From Gammaproteobacteria bacterium (GTDB lineage: Bacteria > Pseudomonadota > Gammaproteobacteria > Tenderiales > Tenderiaceae), in assembly GCA_016200485.1 (NCBI GenBank), contig JACQEP010000014.1, positions 1-64,000 on the forward strand: DNA of 64,000 bases. The letters are read 5' to 3'. The stretch's first letter is position 1. Each line of letters opens with the position of its first letter. The notes beneath the pieces were generated by a model. That model was not told the origin of the DNA, did not search any database, and saw nothing but the letters and a program-made list of their open reading frames with translations. Both the position numbers and the translations under genes were made by a program. Below, one piece after another: positions 55,140 to 63,600 of this stretch.

Positions 55140-55640
55140 ATGAATATGCAATTCATAAAATCGACGAAATTATCAACGTGTGCACTCATTACCACAACAT
55201 TAATCCTGAGCGCTTGCAGTGGCGGAGGTGGCAGCGGCGAAACTTCGCTCAACGGCAATTTAAACACCACGGATGTTACTACGACATCCACCCCTTCCTC
55301 CACGAGCACTAACACAAGCACAGAGACATCACCAGCAGTCACCAGCAGCGTGACCACACCCGAGACCGCCGGTTATCTCACGGTACCCTCTGGGTTTCAC
55401 GCAGGCCAAACGGCAACGATAGAGGGGCATGGCTACAAGCCACAATCCTCATATTTTCTTACGATTCGCGACCCCGCTGGCGGTATTAGTACGCAGAGCG
55501 TAAATATCGGGGCAAACGGGAGCTTCCAATTTCAACTTACTCTTCCGCAGGCAGGACTTTATACCGCTACTGCGGTTGACAATGGTACTGGCACGGAAGT
55601 TGGGAAAGTGATTGTCAGCGCTGTGGCTGAAGATTTTTAG
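55140..55640 (+). CDS. Ig-like lipoprotein with Ser/Thr-rich linker
   Basis: A 166-residue lipoprotein. The lipobox is LILSACSGG, with Cys near residue 28. A glycine stretch and a Ser/Thr-rich linker (about residues 40-75) follow. The C-terminal about 85 residues form a beta-sandwich-like module (SGFHAGQTATIEGHGYKPQS and AGLYTATAVDNGTGTEVG). AAGGAGGA precedes the start. It opens a four-gene plus-strand unit with a dockerin protein and a PEP-CTERM protein and is therefore probably a surface-layer or envelope component. The precise fold family is not identified. Confidence 0.75.
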   Translation: MNMQFIKSTKLSTCALITTTLILSACSGGGGSGETSLNGNLNTTDVTTTSTPSSTSTNTSTETSPAVTSSVTTPETAGYLTVPSGFHAGQTATIEGHGYKPQSSYFLTIRDPAGGISTQSVNIGANGSFQFQLTLPQAGLYTATAVDNGTGTEVGKVIVSAVAEDF

Positions 55641-55654
55641 GGAGGACCGATAAA

Positions 55655-56782
55655 ATGCCTGTCAATAATCATATCCTGACGTCGTTCGGCTTAATGGTTA
55701 TGTTGCCATTGATTCAGGGTTGCAGCTCAACACCCCAGGTTTCTGGAAATTTAATCATTCCCAAAGAAAGCATCGCCCGCCAGGACGAGATCATTTTTGT
55801 TTCAACAGAAAGTGGCAATGCACAGATTTATGCCATGAATGCCGATGGTAACGGTAAAAAACCATTAACACATGGCACCGACGAGAATACTCAACCCGCC
55901 TGGTCACCGGATGGACGTCATATTGCGTTTACCTCGATGCGCGATGGCAATATGGAAATCTATGTCATGGATGCCGATGGCTCAAACCAGACACGGCTGA
56001 CCCATGATGCCAATCCTGACAATGTCCCCTCATGGTCGCCTGATGGAAAAAAAATACTATTTCGTTCCTATCGTGACCGTTATGCGAATTTATTTGTCAT
56101 GAATATTAATGGAAGTGATGTTAAAAGACTGACCGATAGCCAGGTCGACAAAGGACATCCATTATGGTCCCCCGATGGCAGGCATATTGCTTATCAGGTT
56201 TATGCTGATCTTGGCAAGATTCAGATCCATGTGATGAATGCTGATGGTACTGAAGACAAAGATGTGACCAGTGGTATATCAAAAGACAAGAAAACCCAGC
56301 CCGCGTGGTCACCGGATGGCAGCAGGTTGGCCTTTGTTTCAATGAAAACTTATGGTGAACAACATATCTATGTTGTCAATGCCGATGGTTCAAACCCGGT
56401 CGACCTGACTAATAATCCATTCGCTAATGTAATGCCCACATGGTCGCCAGACGGTAAACGCATTGCTTTTGTTTCCAACCGTGAAGGAGGCCGGATCGAT
56501 CAAGCGGCGGGTGAGATTTATGTGATGCAGGCAGATGGCACTGGTGCCATTAATCTTACGAATAATCCATACGACGATGGTGATCCTATGTGGTCGGCAA
56601 ATGGGTCAGAACTCTATTTTCTGAGCCTGCGCGATGGCATCTCTCATCTTTTTTCGGTCAACGCCAGTGGAGGATCGACCCATCGCCTGACCACCCATGC
56701 AGGTCACGATCTGATGTATAGGGTGGCCCCCAATCATGTGATGACAAGGACGCTGGGTGCACAAGACCTGGCCTTAAATTGA
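55655..56782 (+). CDS. TolB-like beta-propeller lipoprotein
   Basis: A 375-residue lipoprotein: lipobox LIQGCSSTP (Cys near residue 23), then about six to seven WD40-like PD40 repeats with the recurring motif PxWSPDGxxIAFxS (for example WSPDGRHIAF, WSPDGKKILF and WSPDGSRLAF) and the matching IYVMDADGSNQTRLT. This resembles the C-terminal propeller of TolB without its N-terminal domain. It probably binds proteins or glycans at the envelope. An AGGGAGGA site lies just upstream, 15 bases after the first gene, so the two are co-transcribed. Confidence 0.85.
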   Translation: MPVNNHILTSFGLMVMLPLIQGCSSTPQVSGNLIIPKESIARQDEIIFVSTESGNAQIYAMNADGNGKKPLTHGTDENTQPAWSPDGRHIAFTSMRDGNMEIYVMDADGSNQTRLTHDANPDNVPSWSPDGKKILFRSYRDRYANLFVMNINGSDVKRLTDSQVDKGHPLWSPDGRHIAYQVYADLGKIQIHVMNADGTEDKDVTSGISKDKKTQPAWSPDGSRLAFVSMKTYGEQHIYVVNADGSNPVDLTNNPFANVMPTWSPDGKRIAFVSNREGGRIDQAAGEIYVMQADGTGAINLTNNPYDDGDPMWSANGSELYFLSLRDGISHLFSVNASGGSTHRLTTHAGHDLMYRVAPNHVMTRTLGAQDLALN

Positions 56783-56807
56783 ATTCTTATAGTTCTAGGA
56801 GAGGGAC

Positions 56808-58667
56808 ATGAAAAAGTCATATCGAAGCATTACACAGTCTCGGCCCTATGTGATAGCGCCATTAACGGCGGCCCTTGTGTTTGCCGTGGGTAATGTACAA
56901 GCGGGGTCGACAACCTATACGCTTAACGCCGAATTTGATTCTGGCACATTGTTAAGTGTCAATCACACCATAGCTGACCAGTTGCAATTGAATGCATCGG
57001 GCACAGCTTTCCCATTGTTGTGGATCGCCAACGCAGGTGAGGATACGTTATCAAAGTTCGATACTGCGCAAATTGGTGCTTCGCCTGGTCGGGAAGTCGC
57101 TCGCTACCATACCTGGTTCAATACAGGACCTAACAGTACAGGCGATCATGGTGCTTGGGATGGCCCTGCCCCTTCGCGCACGGCTGTCGATATCGATGGC
57201 AATGCCTATGTCCTCAACCGCCACTTTGACGGTCGGCCCGCATTGCTCATTAAAATCCTTGCCAATGGTTATATCGATCGCAATAGTAATGGCATTGCCG
57301 ATACTTCCAGAGATGCCAATAATGATGGTGTCATTCAGCCAAGTGAAATGAAAGACCTGATTGATGCCAACAGCAACGGCATTATCGACCCGGGCGAGAT
57401 TCAAGACGAGCGCATTGCCTGGGCCGTACGAGTACCGGACGGTGTAGCGGCGCCACTGCGGTTCGGAGCCTTGGGACGATCCTTGTGTTTAGGTACCGAT
57501 GCCAATCTGTGGGTGGGACTGTATTCCGATTCTACTTATTACAAGGTCAGTGGTTCTGATGGACATACTATCGCGGGGCCAATTTCCACTGCGCCAACCG
57601 CCGGCCAACCCAACGCTGGCAGCTGGACGCCCTACGGTTGCCTGATCGACAAAGATGGCGTGTTATGGAGCGCTTCGCTGAGCAGTATTCTGGGCAAGAT
57701 CACCAACACCCAGAGCAATACTGGTCCGTGGACGGTTGCGTCCTTCAGTGGTCCGGGTAACTATGGTATCGCACTCGGCAAGGATCCGGTTGATAACCAT
57801 ACGCTGGTTTATCTCGGCGGTGTTGGGACAAGCTACGCCAAGTTCGACTCGGCGACCAACGTCTATAGCACTCCAGCCACTGTTTTTTACAGCAGCCTGG
57901 GGGTGAACACGGAAGGCGATGGGCACATTCTGGTCAGTAAATCGAGCGGTGGCGTCGTCAAGTTCAATGCCAACGGCAGCGTAATTTGGGACAAACCGGC
58001 CCAGGCGGGCACCGCCACCGACAGTCGCGGTATCATGCCCGATGCCAACAGTGACACTTGGCAAGTACATCTCGGCGCCAGCAAGATCTCCAAGTTTGCT
58101 AACGCAGATGGCACCGCCTTAGGTGTTCTGCCGACGGGTCTATCTCCTTACACCTACTCTGATGCATCGGGATTTGCGGCTGCCAACATCACCAGCCAGA
58201 CAGGAAGCTGGACAGTTATTCAGGATGGCGGGGCCGCGGGTACCCCGTGGGGTAAGGTGTCCTGGAACTCCAACGTGCCGACTGGCGCCAGCGTCACTGC
58301 CAAAGTTCGCACCGCTGATACACAGCTTGCACTACAGGGTCAGACCTTCACTGATGTCAGCAATGGTGTTGGCTTCAATCTGACCGGACGTTACATCGAA
58401 GCTCAGGTGCGGCTTACCGCCAACAATCAGGCGCAATCGCCTATTGTCTACGATGTCACTATCGCTAGCGTGACTCAAGGCAAGTGCGACATCGATAAGG
58501 ACGGTGATATCGATAAAAACGATATCAATGCCATCTTCAGTGCACGTGGACAAAAAGCCACCGGCGCAGATGACCCGCGTGACCTTGACGGCGATGGCTT
58601 GATTACTGTAAACGATTCACGGGGTTGTGTTCTCAAATGCACGCTCGCGAACTGCACAATTAAATAA
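56808..58667 (+). CDS. Exported propeller protein with C-terminal dockerin
   Basis: A 619-residue protein with a signal peptide (about residues 1-32, ending VQAG). The main body shows strand repeats of an NHL/lyase-type propeller, with ALGKD and WVGLYSDS-type motifs. Two calcium-loop-like inserts occur at about 155-200 (DRNSNGIADTSRDANNDG; DANSNGIIDPGEI). The C-terminal 60 residues form a type I dockerin: repeat one DIDKDGDIDKNDINAIF (about 561) and repeat two DLDGDGLITVNDSRG (about 592), each with the calcium-binding pattern. It has no PEP-CTERM signal of its own, so it would be retained by binding a cohesin. The next gene encodes a cohesin-like protein. Confidence 0.85.
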   Translation: MKKSYRSITQSRPYVIAPLTAALVFAVGNVQAGSTTYTLNAEFDSGTLLSVNHTIADQLQLNASGTAFPLLWIANAGEDTLSKFDTAQIGASPGREVARYHTWFNTGPNSTGDHGAWDGPAPSRTAVDIDGNAYVLNRHFDGRPALLIKILANGYIDRNSNGIADTSRDANNDGVIQPSEMKDLIDANSNGIIDPGEIQDERIAWAVRVPDGVAAPLRFGALGRSLCLGTDANLWVGLYSDSTYYKVSGSDGHTIAGPISTAPTAGQPNAGSWTPYGCLIDKDGVLWSASLSSILGKITNTQSNTGPWTVASFSGPGNYGIALGKDPVDNHTLVYLGGVGTSYAKFDSATNVYSTPATVFYSSLGVNTEGDGHILVSKSSGGVVKFNANGSVIWDKPAQAGTATDSRGIMPDANSDTWQVHLGASKISKFANADGTALGVLPTGLSPYTYSDASGFAAANITSQTGSWTVIQDGGAAGTPWGKVSWNSNVPTGASVTAKVRTADTQLALQGQTFTDVSNGVGFNLTGRYIEAQVRLTANNQAQSPIVYDVTIASVTQGKCDIDKDGDIDKNDINAIFSARGQKATGADDPRDLDGDGLITVNDSRGCVLKCTLANCTIK

Positions 58668-58706
58668 TGATTTACTCGTTGAACCAATATTAAGGAGTGC
58701 AAAACA

Positions 58707-59255
58707 ATGAAACGCTTAATCTCAGCTCTGCTTTTTTCCGGTTTGGCAATGCTTGGTATACAGCCTGCGCAGGCCATCTCCATCAATCTGGTTTCTAATT
58801 TTGCAGGGAGCACGGGTTACGTCGATATTATCGCCGCCAGTCTTGGTAACCAGGTCGTCGCCGCTTATGATCTTGATGTTGGCTATGACGGTAATCTTCT
58901 CAATCCCACAGGGGTTACCTTTGGTGATAAGTTAGGTGGTGGTACAGGTGACTCATTACAAGACTTTAATTTTTTGCCTGATATTGTCGATGTCGCCGAA
59001 GTCTCATTATTACCTGACGATGAAATCGCCGCGTTGCAGGCAAATAACGATCCGTTTACCCTGGCAAGAATTGGCTTCAATTGTGCTAACCAGGAATGCG
59101 ATCCTAATCTGCAATTCAAGCTTCTCTGGACTGCCGGTAATGATGTTAAAGGTCGTAATAACCAGGTCATCGTCCCTGTCCCCGAGCCTGCCTCGTTGTC
59201 ATTGTTTGGCCTGGGTTTGGCGGTACTGGCCTGGCGACAACGGGCAAACGCTTAA
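58707..59255 (+). CDS. PEP-CTERM protein with cohesin-like domain
   Basis: A 182-residue exported protein. The signal peptide covers residues 1-23 (ending PAQA). The body (about 25-155) has the strand pattern and the FG-x-LG turn of cohesin-like domains: YVDIIAASLGNQVVAAYDLD, VGYDGNLLNPTGVTFGDKLG and DPFTLARIGFNC. The C-terminus is a complete PEP-CTERM sorting tail: VPEPASLSLFGLGLAVLAW followed by RQRANA. Exosortase would process it and leave it exported or surface-attached. No exosortase gene is in the window. The cohesin call is by pattern only. The unit ends at a strong terminator. Confidence 0.8.
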   Translation: MKRLISALLFSGLAMLGIQPAQAISINLVSNFAGSTGYVDIIAASLGNQVVAAYDLDVGYDGNLLNPTGVTFGDKLGGGTGDSLQDFNFLPDIVDVAEVSLLPDDEIAALQANNDPFTLARIGFNCANQECDPNLQFKLLWTAGNDVKGRNNQVIVPVPEPASLSLFGLGLAVLAWRQRANA

Positions 59256-59279
59256 CCACGGGTGATATATTTTCAAGCC

Positions 59280-59308
59280 AAGGCCGGGAATTCCCGGCCT
59301 TTTTTTTG
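59280..59308 (+). terminator. Rho-independent terminator closing the PEP-CTERM operon
   Basis: A perfect palindrome AAGGCCGGG-AATT-CCCGGCCTT (59280-59301) is followed at once by a run of T. It lies 24 bases after the stop codon of the PEP-CTERM gene. Confidence 0.9.
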
Positions 59309-59463
59309 TTTGTGTACCCCTTGGAGCCTTTAACCTTGCGCCATCTTCATGTAAATTAGCCGGTTTTTAGGAGATGACAGCCCTCCTGCATAGTGACCTT
59401 AATAGCAACATGTGATTTATTTGCGGCTAAATTAAAGTATTTAATCGTCCGATACCTTAGGAC

Positions 59464-60345
59464 TTGATTACAAAAGGAATTTGTACCCGCATCGTGGCTC
59501 GGTTCTTACTCATAATATGCGTTTTTCTGACTCTGGTATTACAGGGCTGCACCAGCATGATGGGATCGCGTCTTGCCAGGAACCTGGATGAGGCCATCCT
59601 CAATCAGGACGATCCGGAAATTATCCGCAGTGGCGCCCCCTCGTTTTTGATTCTGGTGGATGCTCTGGTACGGGATGATCCGGACAATACTCCCCTGCTC
59701 CGGGCTGCAGCCACGCTCAACGGCACTTATTCTTCAGTATTTGTGAACTCCCCAGAGCGCGCCGCCAAACTGGCAGACAAGGCCCGCCACTACGCCCAGC
59801 GCGCCATTTGCCAGGATCACCCTTGGTTTTGCGAACATGAACACACGGAGTTAAGCGAATTTATTACTCACCTCAACGCCACTGAGGCAGGTGATATCCC
59901 CAATTTGTATGCCTATGGCACTACCTGGGCAACGTGGATCCAAACCCATAGCCAGGATTGGGACGCCATTGCCGATTTGCCAAAAATAGAGGCCATCATG
60001 CAACGCATCGTGACGTTGGATGAAAAATACGAATGGGGACGCGCCCATCTTTACCTTGGCGTTCTCCATAGCCAATTATCACCTGCCTTGGGTGGGAATC
60101 CCGAAAAGGGGCGCACCCATTTCGAACGTGCGCTAGCAATCTCCGGGGGCAAGGATCTTATCGCCAAGGTAGAATTCGCACGTAATTATGCTCGCCTGAC
60201 TTTCAATCAGCCGCTACATGATCAACTCCTGAATGAGGTACTGGCCGCTGATCCCAATGTGCCGAATCTGATTCTGACCAATCAGCTGGCACGACAATAT
60301 GCCCGCGAGTTACTCGATAGTTCAAAAAGATATTTTGAGGATTAA
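59464..60345 (+). CDS. TatT-like T-component lipoprotein of a TRAP transporter
   Basis: A 293-residue lipoprotein: hydrophobic segment FLLIICVFLTLVLQGCTSMM with the lipobox Cys, then a helical TPR-like body (about residues 40-290) matching the TRAP T component described in Treponema (TatT). The T component binds the periplasmic solute receptor and may sequester ligand. The start is uncertain: TTG at 59464 gives the listed product, while GTG at 59494 would give a tighter signal peptide after an AAGGAA site. It lies three bases before the receptor gene and is co-transcribed with it. Confidence 0.83.
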   Translation: MITKGICTRIVARFLLIICVFLTLVLQGCTSMMGSRLARNLDEAILNQDDPEIIRSGAPSFLILVDALVRDDPDNTPLLRAAATLNGTYSSVFVNSPERAAKLADKARHYAQRAICQDHPWFCEHEHTELSEFITHLNATEAGDIPNLYAYGTTWATWIQTHSQDWDAIADLPKIEAIMQRIVTLDEKYEWGRAHLYLGVLHSQLSPALGGNPEKGRTHFERALAISGGKDLIAKVEFARNYARLTFNQPLHDQLLNEVLAADPNVPNLILTNQLARQYARELLDSSKRYFED

Positions 60346-60348
60346 ATA

Positions 60349-61347
60349 ATGATGGCTCGTATCTGCACCCTGATTTTTCTCGCCTGTTTCATAGGTACCC
60401 CCGCGCTTGCGGGCACATTCAAGATTGCAACCCTGGCGCCAGATGGTACCCGCTGGATGAAGGAGATGAAACAAGGCGCAGATGAAATCGAGCAACGCAC
60501 CGCAGGGCGCGTCAAATTTCGTTTTTATCCGGGCGGCGTCATGGGTAATGACAAGGCTGTATTGCGTAAAATTCGCATCGGACAATTACATGGCGGCGCA
60601 ATTACCGGCGGCGGCCTTTCCGAAATTTATCCCGATGGCCAGGTTTACAGTATTCCCCTCGCCTTCCGTTCTTATGAGGAAGTCGATTATGTGCGCCAGA
60701 AAATGGATCAAAAATTGATCGAGGGCGTGCGCCAGGCCGGATTTGTCAGCTTTGGTTTTAGTGAAGGTGGCTTTGCCTATCTCATGTCCAATAGCCCAAT
60801 CACCAAGGCCGCCGACTTGCGTGGGCATAAGGTCTGGTCACCCGAAAATGATGATCTGAGTCGCGCTGCATTCGAAGCCACAAACGTGGCGCCGATTACC
60901 CTGCCACTCAGCGATGTATTAACTGGCCTGCAAACGGGGCTCATTGATACCATCGGCAGCTCGGCCATGGGGGCCATCGCCTTGCAGTGGCACACCAAGA
61001 TCAAGCACATAACGGATATTCCCCTGGTATATCTCTATGGCACGATGATCATCGAGCGCAAGGAAATGGAAAAACTGAGCCCTCAAGATCAGCAAGTGGT
61101 TCAGGAAGTCATGACGCGTGTCTTCAAACAACTGGACAAACTCAATCGCGACGATAACGAGTCCGCCCGTGTTGTGCTTAAGAAACAGGGCATCACCTTC
61201 ACTGTTCCCACCGATACTGATCAGCAAACCTGGCGTGGCGCCGTGAGCACCTCGATTGAAGGTATGATCAAGAAAGGTATCTTCAGCCAGGCGATTGTCA
61301 CTGAATTTCACAAACAGCTACAGGATTTTCGTGCCAAATCTCATTAA
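60349..61347 (+). CDS. TRAP transporter solute-binding protein (DctP family)
   Basis: A 332-residue periplasmic receptor with a signal peptide (about residues 1-22). Family features: FKIATLAPDGTRWMKEMKQ, RVKFRFYPGGVMGND, LRGHKVWSPENDDLSRAAF (with the ligand-binding Arg region) and TGLQTGLIDTIGSSAMG. It captures a carboxylate-type ligand and passes it to DctQ-DctM. With an adjacent TatT gene it belongs to the TPAT subtype, whose ligands are little known. It is the second gene of the transporter operon. Confidence 0.92.
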   Translation: MMARICTLIFLACFIGTPALAGTFKIATLAPDGTRWMKEMKQGADEIEQRTAGRVKFRFYPGGVMGNDKAVLRKIRIGQLHGGAITGGGLSEIYPDGQVYSIPLAFRSYEEVDYVRQKMDQKLIEGVRQAGFVSFGFSEGGFAYLMSNSPITKAADLRGHKVWSPENDDLSRAAFEATNVAPITLPLSDVLTGLQTGLIDTIGSSAMGAIALQWHTKIKHITDIPLVYLYGTMIIERKEMEKLSPQDQQVVQEVMTRVFKQLDKLNRDDNESARVVLKKQGITFTVPTDTDQQTWRGAVSTSIEGMIKKGIFSQAIVTEFHKQLQDFRAKSH

Positions 61348-61357
61348 TCAGGGCCTA

Positions 61358-61864
61358 ATGAGCCGTTTGCTCCAGATCCTGATCTGGAGCGAAAATGCGC
61401 TGATGGCATTGTTGTTGACGGCCATGATTCTAATTGCTGCGAGCCAAATTATACTCCGCAATTTTTTTGATTATGGTATTGCCTGGAGCGATCCTTTGCT
61501 GCGCATCATGATGCTGTGGCTCGGTCTTTTTGGCGCCATGCTGGCCTCACGTGAACATAACCATATCAGCATCGATGTCTTATCACGCTTTTTACCCAAA
61601 GCTGGACAGCGCATCGCCTCATTGATAACACATCTGTTCAGCAGCTTTATATGCGGAATTATTAGTTATTATTCATGGCAGTTCGTGATGTCCGAAAAAG
61701 CCGCGGATATTATCGCCTTTGAAACTATCCCCGCCTGGCTATGCGAAATCATCATTCCCATCAGCTTCGGTGTTATGAGCCTGCGTTTCACTGGTCGTTG
61801 CCTGATTGACTTGACAGGCCATGATATTTTTCCAGTGTCCTCATCGACCAATGATTCGGCATAA
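61358..61864 (+). CDS. TRAP transporter small permease (DctQ family)
   Basis: A 168-residue inner-membrane protein with four hydrophobic helices (ALMALLLTAMILIAASQIIL; LLRIMMLWLGLFGAMLA; LITHLFSSFICGIISYY; IIIPISFGVMSLRF) and the conserved REHNHISID motif between helices two and three. It supports DctM in sodium-coupled uptake. The start at 61358 follows an AGGG site; longer frames overlap the receptor gene. Confidence 0.9.
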   Translation: MSRLLQILIWSENALMALLLTAMILIAASQIILRNFFDYGIAWSDPLLRIMMLWLGLFGAMLASREHNHISIDVLSRFLPKAGQRIASLITHLFSSFICGIISYYSWQFVMSEKAADIIAFETIPAWLCEIIIPISFGVMSLRFTGRCLIDLTGHDIFPVSSSTNDSA

Positions 61865-61870
61865 CCCAAT

Positions 61871-63148
61871 ATGAGTTTCTTTGTCACTGGGTTGATTGTG
61901 CTTGCCTTGCTCGGCACCCCGCTATTCGTAGTCATTGCCGCGTCAGCATTGCTTGGATTCTATCAATCCGAGATTGATCTTTCGGTGGTTGCGATCGAGA
62001 TATATCGCCTGGCGGAAATGCCAGTGCTAATTGCAATCCCACTCTTCACGTTTGCCGGTTATTTATTGAGCGAAAGCGGCGCGCCTGGTCGCCTGGTAAA
62101 ACTGACCCAGGCTTTTCTTGGTTGGATGCCCGGTGGCCTTGCCTTTGTCGCACTGGTGGCCTGTGCATTATTCACCGCCTTTACCGGCGCCTCCGGCGTC
62201 ACTATCATTGCTCTCGGCGCCCTGTTGTATCCCGCGTTGCTCAAAGCCGGATACAAAGAAAACTTCAGCCTTGGTTTAATTACCACTTCTGGAAGTCTGG
62301 GCGTTTTATTCGCACCCTCGCTGCCACTTATACTCTATGGCATTGTCGCACAACAAATGGGGATCGGCGAGTCGTTCACCATTGATGAACTTTTTCTCGC
62401 CGGCTTACTTCCGGGAATATTAATGATCCTGATGCTGGGCGCCTGGAGTTTATGGCAGGGACGCAGCCTGCCCACGCATTTGGCTACCTGGAATGAAGTA
62501 AAGGAAACGGTAAGAGAAGCGATCTGGGAAATCCCACTCCCCTTCATCGTCCTCGGCGGAATATACAGCGGCTACTTCGCGGTATCAGAAGCCGCAGCCG
62601 TCACTGCGCTCTATGTCCTGATTGTGGAATGTTTGATCTACCGCGAGATCGGCATCCGCCAGCTACCTAAAATCATGCGCGATTCAATGATCCTGGTCGG
62701 TGCGGTACTGGTGATTCTCGGCGCATCACTCGCTTCGACCAACTACATCATCGACGCCGAAGTGCCAACCAAGCTCTTTGATACCATTAAGCACTATATC
62801 CATAACCCTTTGACCTTCCTGCTGGTGCTGAACATATTTTTGCTGGTACTCGGCACCCTGCTGGATATTTTCTCCGCAATCGTCATCATGGTCCCACTGT
62901 TATTGCCGGTGGCCATTGGCTATGGGATTGATCCAGTCCATCTCGGCATTATCTTCCTGGCCAACATGCAGATTGGCTATTTCACACCACCGGTGGGCAT
63001 GAATCTGTTCATTGCCAGTTATCGCTTTAATAAACCAATCTTGCAGCTTTGCCGGGCCACATTGCCATTTTTTGCAATATTGCTGACGGCCGTTCTGATC
63101 ATCACCTATTGGCCAGCGCTGTCACTGACATTACCTGGCCGCTTGTAA
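61871..63148 (+). CDS. TRAP transporter large permease (DctM family)
   Basis: A 425-residue inner-membrane transport subunit with about 11-12 hydrophobic segments. DctM features are seen: LPLILYGIVAQQMGIGESF, GGIYSGYFAVSEAAAVTALY and ANMQIGYFTPPVGMNLFIAS, the last being the conserved sodium/substrate-site region. It begins six bases after dctQ. The operon is T-P-Q-M in order and ends here; the next gene lies on the opposite strand. Confidence 0.93.
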   Translation: MSFFVTGLIVLALLGTPLFVVIAASALLGFYQSEIDLSVVAIEIYRLAEMPVLIAIPLFTFAGYLLSESGAPGRLVKLTQAFLGWMPGGLAFVALVACALFTAFTGASGVTIIALGALLYPALLKAGYKENFSLGLITTSGSLGVLFAPSLPLILYGIVAQQMGIGESFTIDELFLAGLLPGILMILMLGAWSLWQGRSLPTHLATWNEVKETVREAIWEIPLPFIVLGGIYSGYFAVSEAAAVTALYVLIVECLIYREIGIRQLPKIMRDSMILVGAVLVILGASLASTNYIIDAEVPTKLFDTIKHYIHNPLTFLLVLNIFLLVLGTLLDIFSAIVIMVPLLLPVAIGYGIDPVHLGIIFLANMQIGYFTPPVGMNLFIASYRFNKPILQLCRATLPFFAILLTAVLIITYWPALSLTLPGRL

Positions 63149-63165
63149 ACGCGCACTAAATCCAG

Positions 63166-63600
63166 CTAATTATTAGCGTCGGGTTTCGGTACTATCACAC
63201 GCTGCTCATACGCGAAGGTATTTCGATAAAAATCCTCAATCGAATCCTTAACAATCTGCCGCCGAAAGGCACCGTCGATCCTGATCCAACGCTCAGCTAG
63301 CGCGTCAGGCACACCAGCCTCAGCCAAAGATTCACGCAGCAACTCAGTACGCAGATCAAACAGATCATCGGTGATATACATCTGCCGATGTGCCATCAGC
63401 GGCTCCTTACCCATGTATTGATCCGGGCCACCCATTTTTATAGCCATAAAATAGGTCTGCCGATTTTCTATGGCCACCTGATCATGGCCAATGAAAAATT
63501 GGCCGATCCAAGGATGAGCATAGATCTTGTCATAAAAGATTTTATGCACCTTCCGCAAGGTGGGAAACCCACCTACCGCCTCGAACAAACTCTGCTTCAT
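63166..63600 (-). CDS. Truncated hemoglobin
   Basis: A 144-residue globin of the 2-on-2 type. Motifs: EAVGGFPTLRKVHKIFYDKI (glycine pair and B-helix Phe-Tyr), QTYFMAIKMGGPDQYMGK (E-helix/loop with the family GGP motif) and MAHRQMYITDDLF with the proximal heme-binding His. It binds O2 or NO in the cytoplasm in related proteins. Its ATG overlaps the stop of the upstream P-type ATPase gene (ATGA), so the two are translationally coupled. Confidence 0.88.
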   Translation of the reverse strand: MKQSLFEAVGGFPTLRKVHKIFYDKIYAHPWIGQFFIGHDQVAIENRQTYFMAIKMGGPDQYMGKEPLMAHRQMYITDDLFDLRTELLRESLAEAGVPDALAERWIRIDGAFRRQIVKDSIEDFYRNTFAYEQRVIVPKPDANN

